Part shown: positions 49,201 to 61,107 of the stretch, one piece after another
Position numbering within the stretch: the first letter of the stretch is position 1
How the letters are laid out: each line of letters begins with the position of its first letter
DNA from: Pagrus major
Taxonomy: Eukaryota; Chordata; Actinopteri; Spariformes; Sparidae
Assembly: GCF_040436345.1 (NCBI RefSeq)
Contig: NC_133235.1
Location: 23,088,660-23,152,659, forward strand
Length of the DNA stretch: 64,000 nucleotides
Reading direction: 5' to 3'
Notes under the pieces: model-generated
Database searches by the model: none
Seen by the model: the letters and a program-made list of their open reading frames with translations, nothing else
What the model was told of the DNA's origin: nothing
Program-made: the position numbers and the translations under genes

Positions 49201-50439
49201 GACTGGTAACAGCTCCATTTATAAATAACCAGAAATAAACTGACCATTCACCTTAGTAAAAATACAGTAAAAACATACTCCATTACAACTCCTTCATTCA
49301 AACTTTCACTTAAAGAATAAGCGAACAAGTATTAGAGGTCAAATGCAATCAGGAATCTGAAGTACAAGTACTCCATGAGTGAGTATTTTTGTGATGTGAA
49401 TACTGTCCATCGATGCTGATACTGTTAAAAAAAACAACTTTGTATCTACAATTTTGAGTAATTTTACTTCTTGTAATCCGTTACAGCTACAGCTGAATAC
49501 ACATCAAACACATGCTAAAAGTAAACTTTTTTCACAGAAAGCTCACCACAAAATACCACAAAACTGTGAGTACTCAGTTACTACCCATCTCCTCCATATA
49601 CAGCTTAAAACATCATCGTCAAAACAAGATGGGATGATAAATACTTCCAGGGGGCGATGGATCCTTTACGTAAGGATTTTCCCCTCATGGCCAACTATGC
49701 AAACCAGCTGACGCCATCTCTTCAGGGGAAAACCTTAACTCACTTTCTCTAATCGGTGCCTCTGCCATGTGCTGCTGCAGTGGACTTTATGTAAGGCGTT
49801 ACGCTGGAGTTTTCTCATGTGACAGTGACAGCAGAAAGCGCGTCTACAATGCACCATATGCGACTCCACCGCATATCTATGTCAGCCTCTGCATATGCGG
49901 GCTTCAATTACACTATATACTGCAGCCTTATGTAAAGATAAGTCTCTCTGAGTGCAGGTCAGCTGGGCGGTATTTCCTCTCCTGCCTCTGTCACGTCGCT
50001 GTCATGTGGGCAGGGCTGTAGTCTACTGACCAGGATTGACCCTCACACTGACACAGTTATGCAACTTTGACGTTTCGCGCTCCCACAGCATTTTACATTC
50101 ACACAGCACAGCCACGTAACAGATACATCTTCATCTAGTCACATTTAAAAACGTCTTGATCACACAGCAACAAGAGCATAATGCACGTAACAGCTCGCGT
50201 GAGTACTGAAAGTAAAAACTCCACCAACCTCGCAAAACAAGCAGATCCTGATCCCGCTCCTGCTCCCAGTGTGGGAAAAAAAGACTTGTGTCTTAAAGCT
50301 CGAGTCTCAAGCAGAGATACCGGACGGGTTTCGACGGTCCCAGCCTGGTCTGACACACTGCTCTCGCCCCGTTCAGCTTTCCAGACACACCGGCACTGTG
50401 CCCTGCATCTCCACTCAGGCAGTGACCTCATTTCGAGCT
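43243..50439 (-). other. per2: per2 5' untranslated region and first intron
   Basis: The first coding exon lies 7 kb from the promoter-like CpG-rich block, so at least one untranslated exon and a long intron are implied. A possible acceptor (gattctctcag) lies near complement(43333). The donor of the untranslated exon could not be fixed. The rest is AT-rich intronic DNA without recognised exons. Confidence 0.5.
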
Positions 50440-50640
50440 CCTCCCTAAGCTCCTCCCCCAGATTTTCGCTTATTGGTCCAGAGAGCCGTCGCTCCCTACC
50501 TCACAGCGCTCCTAGCCAATAGGCGCTGCCCGCCCCCACTTAGGGCGGTGACGGCGGCCGCCGCTCCGCGCTGCGATTGGTCAGTGGTGCCGTCGCTCCT
50601 TTTACATAAGGGTGTCATCGCTTCACGTGGAAACCCACGG
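50440..50640 (-). promoter_or_regulatory. per2: per2 promoter, CpG-rich, with CCAAT boxes
   Basis: This is a GC- and CpG-rich block in AT-rich surroundings. On the minus strand CCAAT boxes occur at complement(50472-50476) and complement(50576-50580), with one in the other orientation at 50516-50520. There is no clear TATA box. With an E-box and D-box just upstream, transcription probably starts at or below about 50440. The start site is inferred. Confidence 0.7.
50602..50629 (-). promoter_or_regulatory. per2: D-box and E-box pair (light-responsive module of per2)
   Basis: The plus strand shows TTACATAA at 50602-50609, the reverse complement of the D-box TTATGTAA. The canonical E-box CACGTG is at 50624-50629, 14 bp away. 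In zebrafish per2, closely spaced E- and D-boxes near the start site are known to drive clock and light induction through CLOCK-BMAL and PAR-bZIP factors such as TEF. Confidence 0.75.
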
Positions 50641-53600
50641 CTACCAACGGCGTGCGAGGAGCGAGAGCAAATCACTACGACGGAGCTGCCGGTGAATGAA
50701 GCGGTGCCGATGGTTGGCTCACAGCGGCTCAGTACGGCCGACTGTTATCTAAACGGTTATACAAGTATGTGTGTAGCCAATGTGGGTGAACCGCGCGGTG
50801 CGCAGTCATACGCGCAAGCATAAAAGTTACTGGAGTCGCATACAAATGTGATATAACACAATATGTCTTTGATCGGGGCTGTTACCGCATCCATTGTGAA
50901 CCTTATGTAAAAAAATAAGTGCAATGTTGCAGTGAGGTTGCAGCCATGTTTAATGAATGTTGTGATACATACGCATATTAAAAACAGTTTTTATTGTTAG
51001 TGAGTTATTATTTGGTTTAAATCCCCAAGAATTCAGATATGTTGCAGTGTATTTTATGTCCCATATCAGAGCTACTGCGTGTCCAAATTCCAATAGACTG
51101 ATAGAAAAGACGCATTTATTTAAAAATATTCAGTACTGTGTAGTTTTGGAGAGGAAATTCAAACAGAATTATAATATTTACCCTATTAAGCACTCAATAA
51201 CACAAACTCAGAAATATTTGTCTTTTCCGTAACTGAATAAGCAAGCTGTGAAGGTCCTCAGAACACTGTTCGAAGCTAGAAAAGGTGGCAGGGTCCGCCA
51301 AATATAAACAATGCAACACAGGATAAAATTGTGTTGTTTGTTTATTCAGTCATGAAAACAAATATAGTTTGTTTATTTGGTCGTTTAGGCATAAAATGAA
51401 TCAGTGAATGAAGATCTTTCTCTTCTGATCAACATTTCTTCCCAAAAACTACATAGTGCACCTTTAAAATGTGTTTTTCATCTATATTTATCTTTCAGTT
51501 TCTGTTAATGTCAAAAAGCTTCTATTACATAAAGTATATTTAAACATCAGTTCTTAGTTATTGCATATTAATTGGTAAATAAAGACTGTGCATAAAATGT
51601 TCATATTGTCCAGTAACAAAATCTTCATTACAAAAACTGAATGTTTGGGGTGTTTTGAATTCTGTTCTTCTTAGAAGTCAGTCAAAGTCAAATTGTCCCC
51701 CTAGTGGCTGTTGTTTGGACTCACGTGCTGGTCAAACCAGATATCACTGGCTCTAGCACCAAAGGTTGAGTGACTGCTGCCAACGCTCATTACCCCGATG
51801 GCACAGTTTTAATAATGCATGTGTGGGATTCTCTGAGTTTGGCATCCTTCAGTTTATCACAAAATGTGCTTGTGTTTGTGCTGCTATTTGTTTCAGCCCT
51901 TTAGTTGGATCAGCATGCAAACGCTGCCAGTGCCGAGCTTAAAATGTGTTGCAAAGGAGTTGCTGCTATGCCAAATCTATTTTATGTTCTTGCTACTAAA
52001 GGCTTGTCTGTTCACTCAAGTGACGCCAGTAAAAAAAAATCTTTCAATGGCTTTTTCACGCTCTTCTTTTAGGGGCTTGTTGACCTACTTGGATCCCTTT
52101 GAATTCACTACATTTATAGGCAGATACCTGAAGCAGAATGCACTTCAACAATGATCCCGAGGTGGATAATGAGGGCCCAGTGTACAGCAGATTATAGGAT
52201 TTATTTAGTTTATCAGTATTTTTTAAATTGGACTCTGGCTGTATTCCAATACAAACAATGTAACAAGTAACTTGGGATGGTTTTACAGCATGTGGAAGAA
52301 ACATTGGTCACATTTTTGTGGAGAGTAATTATATTTTTTTCCCTATTTTGTCCAAAAAAAAAAAAAAAAGGACTTCACCAGACACAATGCTGTGTGCCCT
52401 TATTTTGGTGATCCACTGCAATTACAGCACATTTAAAATGTGAATTAAAAGGTCAGTAGTTCAAAGTAAACACAGTTTGACACACAGACACCTAAGAGGA
52501 TGTCGTTTAATTATGCACATCAGTGATAACTTCTGCATCTCTGCATCAATAACCAACAGCGCGCCATTAAAGAAACCAGAGCCTGACTGATATATTGGTC
52601 GGCTGATGTTGTCTTATCACAGATATATTGATATGGTGTACATGTTGTACACTTCATCCTATTGAAGTTTACTGTTTCAGTGTACTGATGTCATTTCAGA
52701 CAATAAGGTTTATTGTGAAATGTTACATATGTTTTTCACAAGTGTTTGATAACCACATTTGAGGGATCACTGTATCAGCTATCATCATTTTATATTCCAT
52801 AAAAACGATATATCAGTCAGGCACTAAAAGAGACTTAATGCCTTAAAATGCAATTAGCAAACATCACTAATCACTTTCTTGATACCTCCCTGCAACCTTT
52901 TTCAAAATCCACCAGGTGGGGATGGGAATACCTTCGACAGGTCTCAAGTCTATGAAAGGGCTAACACATGAAGATAACCACATTTACACTCACATCTACA
53001 GGAAATTTCCAATAATTATCCTTTATTTCTGGACTATGTGAGGAAACCGAAGCACCAGAAGGAAACTCACAGAGACACAAGCCACCTTTCCACACAGAAA
53101 GGCCAATCTGGCTGGCTGGATTCAAATCTAGGAGACATTTTTAATAATAATAGGCACAACAACAAGGACTTTAGTGTCTCAAAGATTTTTTCTAAACATG
53201 CAACCAGCCACTCTTACATCCATTCTGACTAACTGGTATGAAATTAACATATCTCTCACACTATACCGACCTCCGTTCACACATTCAGACAGCAGCAGTG
53301 ACACTGTCTTACCATCTGCTCAAGGCACAGACAGCTGACATCAACTGAATGTGAACCCAAGATGGTGATAAATGGAAAAGAGTCAGTCACCTCACAACTC
53401 CATCAACATGCTAATTTAGTTTCACTGGTAATAAATTGAAAACGTGACGATTTGCCGTTCTGTCATGAGTAGAAATACGCCCATGGAAAATTCAGAACAT
53501 GTGTAAACAAATTCTAAATTAAGGAACATACTTCATAAATATAAAATAATAACGTGCAGCACTGGCAAGTTTTTGCCTAGTTTTTAAAAAAAACAAAACA

Positions 53601-56600
53601 AAATGTGATTGTTAACCACCAAAACAAACCTGTATTCACAAAAAAACAAACAGATAAACAATGTAAAGACAATCAAGATGGTCGTGTTGATTCTTGCATC
53701 ATTAACTGGGCCCACAGATGGAACCGAGTCTGTACTGTGACCTATACTTGCACAGAAAAACAAGTCTACAGAGCACCAGATGGTGGAAACGAGCCAGTCT
53801 TGACTGGTGCTGGTTGCCTTGTGCGCTGCGTCAGGCTGAGCCAATGCAAAGATAAACGGTGAGAAAATGGGTGAGCACACCAAGAATGTGAAGCCCCAAA
53901 AAAATAAGTAGGACGCACACACAATATTTATCACCTGCCACAACCTCATATCCTCTTCTACCCACATAATCATGTCAAGTGCATAGACATGTGATTTTAT
54001 AGCATTTTAAAGTGATTGCTGTTAGTACGGGCTATGAATAGGAAGTGTTGCAATTTAATACATACTATGTGCAGTTCCTCTTTTAGATGCTTAATATTTC
54101 TTGACAAAGTCAGCCAAATGAAAGGTAGGGTGTGTGAGTAGCACAGACAGAAGACGTACGTAAGGAAATTGTGCTTTCCCGATGCTTAGCTTGCTTTTGA
54201 GTTTATTTTAGTTCATTCATTAAAAGAGACCAAATGATGCTTCAGTTGTATAAGTAAAAATCTGTCTTCAGCAGATACAATATACAAAATAAAACAGTCA
54301 CTACTACTTCAACTTTTGAAGTATTTTCACATTTTAAGGGAATGTCAAAAAATGTTATAGAAATAGAAGTACTTCTGAAAAGGGCTCCCTTTGTTTAGTG
54401 CACCATTTAACACACCATCAGACAGCAACAAACAGAACAAAATCAAAACAAATGAATAGTCATGACTACTCTGAAACATGATTTCTGAATGGAGACAGTT
54501 CTATTTTTAATGTCTGAAGCTTGAAAAAAAAAAAACCCTTTACGTGAATCAGTCAGAAAAAAATGTGTTTCCACTTGCGCTGGAAACAAACCTCAGATCC
54601 CTACAGCTGAATCTGCCCTTACGCACTCAGTGACGCAGATGTCCAAATATGTCGTTGAGCGGGGATTAATAATATCCATGATAGCCGTTGATGGCTCAAA
54701 AACACAATGAGACACGATGATGCATATGCATGAAGTGTTCCCCTTGTTTGGTGCCTAACAGTAAAAAGTGTGAGAGTGACGCAAATCAGCCCAGCAGTCC
54801 TCCAAGGCCTCTATGATAAGAAGGGCATCCCCGTTGTCAGGGGGTTGGAATGAGATGGCTACCATATACAGTATAATCATCAGTATCACCATTAGTATCC
54901 CTCAAACTGCATGCAGGAGGCAACATATACACTAATGTCATCAGTCTTTAAATTGAACTGCAAGGCGACAATATTGTGCCAAATTACCACAGAGCATTAT
55001 TCGTGCTTAATAATTGGCAATATGGCTTCACTATTGGCATCAATAACAAATTAGTTCTTCCTCAGCTGTGGTAACTTTCCGCCAGATTTCATTGAAATCT
55101 GTTGTTTTGAGGATGTCGTGCTATCTAACTAAAAAAACATGACCTCCATGGAGGCAGTTCTGTTACTTTAGAGATACTTCTGACACTAAAACTGTCTTTT
55201 TATCCAGACGAAAACTATACATGTGTTTTTTTCTGAAGTCTGATACCTACAGACACAGTATACTCTAACACAGTAAGATGACGGAAGCAAAAGTGTCTTC
55301 TTCCAGGCACAATACCACAAAACTGGCATTCCATCCCAATACACATCATTATAAATTATGCATTGACGAAATGGACATGAATTATATGGCTAGAGGTAAA
55401 AATATGTATTTTACCATTGGTCCAGAAATAACTTGATATACCAAGGTTGTGCGTGGAGTAGAAGAAAGATGCGTGCACTCCCACAGGATATTAAAGCCTC
55501 CAGTCTTCCTCCTACTCTCACATGAAGTGGAGCTATTTCGACAGTGACAGCAGTTTGAACTACGTCACTAATAGAGATCCAGAGACTGCTGCCAGAGGAT
55601 GTGGGATACATTCACATCAGGCTACAGATATAAGAAGCACTGTGAGATGGACGCTGCCAGCTCCCACACTTTCTATTTTACATTTCAGTGCATCTCAGAC
55701 TTCAAGAAAAATGTAGCTGATGGTTTATCAGAAACGGGAATGTTTTATACTTTTTCCCTTTCCTGCCAAGAAAGTTTCAGTGGTGTGACAGATGGCGCAT
55801 TTGACATTTTGATTTCTCTGAAATGAGCAAATTTAGTTTCAGCCATAAAGTTCTGTTCAAAGGAAGAAAAAAGTAATGGCACATGACTGTGTGACTCCCA
55901 CACACACCAAACAGGGACACAAGCAGCCCCCAGCAATTCTGAAAAACAATATGATCATTATCAGGGAGCTAGAAGGGTGTTATCCAGTACCACTCACTTT
56001 GCTTTCATTCATTAATTATACATATAACATGCCTATGGTAGATCACTATGGGCTGCAAAAGCAGACAGAAAGCTGCTGAATGTGGAAAAACTCTGCAAAT
56101 TAAGCCAACAGGGAGATGTCTATCTAGGACTGTCAATCTCAAATCAAAGCCAACAGATTTTAAAAACGTCAAAAGATCTCATCGCCCCAGCAGCTCAGTA
56201 CAAAAAGTTTTGATAATGTTTGACTCCAACACAAATGTTCAGCTTTCAATGCAGTGTCCAAAAGGGTCCACTACTTTATGACAGGACATCATACAGGTAC
56301 TGAGGTACATTAAAAAAATAAAAAAATAAATAAGTAGGTTATTAGCATTCTTGCTTTCATATCTACAGTTTTGCTGCGATTTGGGTTGCTATCTCGCCAG
56401 GCTACGGTTCTGGTGCCAATTCTGATGCCTAAAAATCTCCTCCCAGCAGTTTGAAGCTCCTGTGCTTGCAGTGTAAACAACACCAACACTCCCAAGTGCT
56501 CCAAACTCAAAGTCAAAGGCGGAGTCAGCTGATAGGACCGCTAGCCACATGGCTAAATGAGCAAACTGAGCTAACCAGCTAAGGGTAGCTATAGTTAGGC

Positions 56601-59600
56601 AGTTACTCTGGTGATATGATGCCCCCAATTTGTTTGGAGTATGAAACTGACAGGTCAGGCCAATTCTTACATATTGCCCCTTTACTGTAAGTCAGTGTAC
56701 AGGCCATTCAACCTCTGCAGTTGCATGCTATAATCAGCAAAAAAGATTTATGAGTCTTCAGTGGCATACAGAACAACTTTTTAATTCTTACTATTTTTAA
56801 AGGCAACTGCTCTGCTTTAGATGGTGCCGGCCTGAAAACCAAAAAAGGACTATAAAAATATTTGTTCACCTCCTTGGATTTAACATTATCAAATTCACAC
56901 AATATGTCTGGATTAAAAAACAATTTCTCCATATTTAATCTTTCTTATTGCCATTTAATTGAGACCAGAGCTGCTGATGAGTGTCATCATAGTTGCCTTT
57001 GATTGAAACAATTTGTCCATTTTATTGAAGATCAAACACCTGCAATGGTGCCGATTCTCTGTCACCTTAACCATTTAAGAAATAAATAACTGTCAGTGCT
57101 TGTGCAACTGAACACAAGTGCCAGCCAAATAAACTTCCACAGACAGATACTGTCACTTCTCTATGCTTTTCCTACATCAGCAACTCTCCATCCCACTGCC
57201 AATCGGAAGTGATTCCAGTCCTTCAGCTTGCGTGGCATGGAGTGACCACCCTCAAAAGGACACCAGACGCTGTGGAGGAAATATGGGCGGACTTCTTTCG
57301 TGACAGTGACAAAATTTTGTTCTGTGCAGAAAGTGTGTAGGAGTTCTTTATGCTGTATTCAGTCCTATCCGGCATACTAACATGACTGTGAACTTGGTAG
57401 TCGTTTATAGCAGATGGACCCCAGACATAGGCAGATGTCAGTACATGTACATGTGACACCTCGTGGAATTCGGCCAGAAACGTGATGTATGTCACAGATG
57501 GCACTGTCTCCTGGTTAGAAGGTAAATTCAAGCTGTTGTTCACCGCCACCAAACCCCTTTCCCGTGTTTCCCCAATTTCATCAGCCAGCTTATTTTTTTT
57601 TATGCCAATCTAATCTAGCTGAAAATTGGACTGCAGACAGTGGAGTGCGGAAGTATGCAGCCTGGTATTAGGTTTACTGCTTGGCGACATTTTGTCAGTC
57701 AAGGAGCCAGTAATCCAAATATGGGCAAATATGGGGAGTGCTGAGACTGAAGAGCAAAAGGGAATCACCAGGGCTAGCCTGAGACACCTATAAACTGAGC
57801 AAAAATTTTAAGGCTTCATATCTTAAAGATTGGAACAGTAACTGTCAGACTGACTGTTACTGAGGATGTAGTCAAGACTAAAATTTAATGGTGATTAGAC
57901 GAGCTTTATCTTAAAGTTCCAGTAAATTTGGGTGCAAAAAATAGTAGAAAAGTAGAAAAGGAATAAAAAATCAGCAACTGTGTTTTGAAACAGATGAAAA
58001 GGGTTCTCCTCTGTGAACAGTAGCCAAACCAAACATTGGCTCTCCCTTTCAGGTTTTTCACGCTTTCAGAGGCCATCATAGGGGAGGGTGAGACAAAGGG
58101 CTTTCAGTTGGTCGCAATTTGCAACCACAATAGATGCCACTTAATCCTGCCACAAACTTTAAGACATCGTCATAGTCCGCTGTGATGGTTGTAGGTTAGC
58201 CAAATGCCCAACCTACTCATGTATATAATAGAATCATACATCTTAATACTGTATTTTCAAAGACATTTTCTCACGTGATTTGATCAGCTACAGAAATACC
58301 GAGGCTAAATTGAGAGAGATCATATCTGCCAGTGTGCTGAAGGTACTGAATCATCCAACTCTGATGAGTGATTGTTTATTTTCCAGAAAAGGTAAGCATC
58401 TCAGAGCACTGTTTTATTATTCCTCTAAAACCTAGTGATGTTGCTGGGGACTAACGAGGATGTTCTTCACTATTCGTAATTCATTTTTCTCTACTGATGA
58501 TGAGTAATTTTTTTTAGTAGCAGTACTGTGTGACAGTATTGGGATTCCACTCTTAACTCATCCGGGTTTCCTGATCAGCTTTTCAAAAGGTGACATTTCC
58601 TGTATGATCCTAATTCACATATGGTTGTGTGATCTTGGGGGCAGAAAACAGGATGCCACAAATCCTCCAACTAATCAGTGGATGTTTTATCAAAACATGC
58701 AGATCAGAATTATTTCCATGTCTAGATTTTGTCAGAATACCACTTCCAATATGGTAACCAGAAACTAAATATATTCGTCAGCAGGCCACGAGCACCACTT
58801 CACACCTTGAACTGCACTCCTGTTCAGCTCCTCTTCCGCTACTGATGATGACACATGTACACGATTTCACACTTATCTTACTTTTGAATGAAATGGGCGA
58901 GATGGAAGGGCCAGTCATTTCTGCACCTTTTAAAATTGGTTTTCTCCTACTATATCAGGAAGATACTGTAAGCTGGAGTGTTATAGTGTTTTTCCATTTT
59001 TGTTCTCCGAACTCATTGATTACTAAGAGCCTGCCTGTTTGCTTTTCCTTCATCAGCAACTCTCTCTCACCAAACCAATCACTGGTCGGAAGTGATTCAG
59101 TCTCTCCATCTTTCCATTTGCTGGCTGAGGCGGAAGAGATGGTTAACCCTTTATCTGACACCACAAACTGCTCTGGACCATGTGGGTCCATCTACAGATA
59201 TACCAGTGACTGCCAAATAGGGTTCGTTTTTGGAAAGGCGTAGATGACGGAAAACATTCAGAGCGTTACATTATAAATCATGTTTCACGTTCATGCTCAT
59301 GTTTCTCGACTGTGAATCCCTTAATAGTTCTTGGAGCCCAATCTGCCTCCATCTGTGAACACGCTCCCTCCCACATGCAGTTTGTCAGTGATGTGTAGGC
59401 GAGTGTCAATACCCCTCTATACAAACTCATGGAATTTTCTCTAAGCAAACGTGACATATGCCACAGATGGTGTTGGCTCTACGTCAGTAGGTGCAGTCTC
59501 ACCATTGCCCACCACACACTTCCTGTACGAAATGATATACCTCTAGGTAGTTTTTAATGCACTAGAGCTAATACTTAAATAATGCACAAGCAATCCAACA

Positions 59601-60219
59601 AAAATATTGATAACACAACTAGCTACAAGTGCACAGAACAAGGTATTCTTCTCTGTAGAACCAAATGTAGAAATATTATGGGATTTAAGTCAAGATATCC
59701 CTTCATGATAATATATTTGACAAACATCTAACTGTTTGAAGTGTGCATGTGCACACCACAAACTGGCCTAATCCCAAAGTCAACTTAGAGGCCAAATGAC
59801 CCTTGCAAAATTAATATTTGCTTTCCTGAAATCATGAAGACAGTGGATGGAAGTGCTGCTGGGTCTTTATGGTGATCACATACAGGTGATCTTTAGAAAG
59901 TTCAGGTGTACTCTGCTTACTGCAACTTGCAAAGGGCTCATTGCATGGCTGAAATATAGTGTTGATAAAATAAAATCTAAAAAGCAAGTCACCTTCAAAA
60001 ACAATCCAAGGCACACTGTAGGATCTGTGAAAAATTCAAATGCCTTTATCTTACATGGCAATATGAATTTAAAATGAACTGAGTTGAAACTCTCAATACA
60101 AACAAGCTGTGTAAGCTACTGCTGACAATGACAATGTGTTGGTCAATTAAAATACATATTACCATGTAAAATATCAAGACTACAATTCAGCCATGCAATG
60201 TGACCGTCACAGGATGATC
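50641..60219. other. Gene-free interval between per2 and slc12a9
   Basis: About 9.6 kb with no exon that I can support. Open frames up to about 130 codons occur (for example 53584-53973 minus and 58845-59243 plus), but none resembles a known family or has paired splice sites. A second CACGTG is at 51722-51727. A decayed duplicated segment lies at 57.1-59.5 kb. Confidence 0.5.
57130..59520. repeat. Two diverged collinear copies of an unidentified segment
   Basis: The copies lie at about 57130-57550 and 59030-59520 in the same orientation. Shared landmarks are 'gcttttcct.catcagcaac', 'tcggaagtgattc' and 'cacagatgg'. On the minus strand both read (T)PSV.Y.TF and later ESLP, with stops and frame changes in each copy. 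They may be remnants of a decayed gene or repeat. Confidence 0.5.
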
Positions 60220-61107
60220 TTTATTCATTCTGTGCCATTTATGACACTCGTGACACAATTACCTCTCACCAACTTTCAAAACAGGTAAACTTCCGGACTG
60301 AAGTATTGTCAGCAACAGATCTACCATTACTGGTCTGTGCCGAGTCAGTGATGGAGAGGCTGCTAGTTTGAGTTACAGAAAATCTGACACATCAGATTAT
60401 CCTGCATGTGCTAACTGTACAGGATCATTATGTATTAATGGCACGAGCACCATTACTACAGTACATCAACAGCCTAGTAAAACTAGACTTGGTACAGCAA
60501 CCATCAACACAGCCATGATACTGGGTATACATCGCCCCCTGCAGGAATTCAACAGGCATGACTCGGCTCCACCTCACTGGTGCCTCTACAGATTTCAAGG
60601 AGCAGCAGGTATTTCTCTGCTCAAGTAAAGAAAAAAGAAAAAATAATTTTAAAAAAACTGTAGGAAAGGAATCAGAGATAATACAACAATTAATTTAATT
60701 CATTTTTATATTAACCAGGTACAAAAAGTCAAATTTTACCATCTTCAAGAGGAATTCCCATGTGGTAACAGTATTTTAACAAATGCATGAAAACATTGAA
60801 TACAGGCCTGATATACTTCTTACTGATGTTAATAAAACTGCTCGTACCCTTTGCCATTATTTCCACAAAATGTGCAAATTTAACACTTGCATGCCACTTT
60901 ATCCATGATGATGACTAAACGCTAAATAATTTTTAACGTTTAACAAAAGTAAACTTGAGTTCATCAAATCCATTTTCCAAAGTGTCCTAACAACATGAGT
61001 GAAATTGTATAAATGCTAAATCTGCATAATTATCAGGTGAATTAATTGGTTCTGACATGCACAGCTCCATGGATGAATACTAGATCAGAGTGGTTGATAG
61101 TAAAATT
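60220..61107 (-). terminator. slc12a9: slc12a9 3' UTR with candidate poly(A) signal
   Basis: No coding sequence follows the slc12a9 stop on the minus strand. AATAAA at complement(60220-60225) is a plausible end about 0.9 kb downstream. Motif evidence only. Confidence 0.45.

Noticed and set aside
50473-50823. 116-codon plus-strand open frame divergent from the per2 promoter
   Set aside because: It is explained by the high GC content of the promoter. It shows no domain and no family match.
53584-53973. 129-codon minus-strand open frame with hydrophobic stretches
   Set aside because: Hydrophobic runs come from T-rich composition. No homologue is recognised and no splice partners are visible.
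58845-59243. 132-codon plus-strand open frame
   Set aside because: It overlaps the decayed duplicate whose similarity runs on the minus strand with stops. No coding support for this strand.
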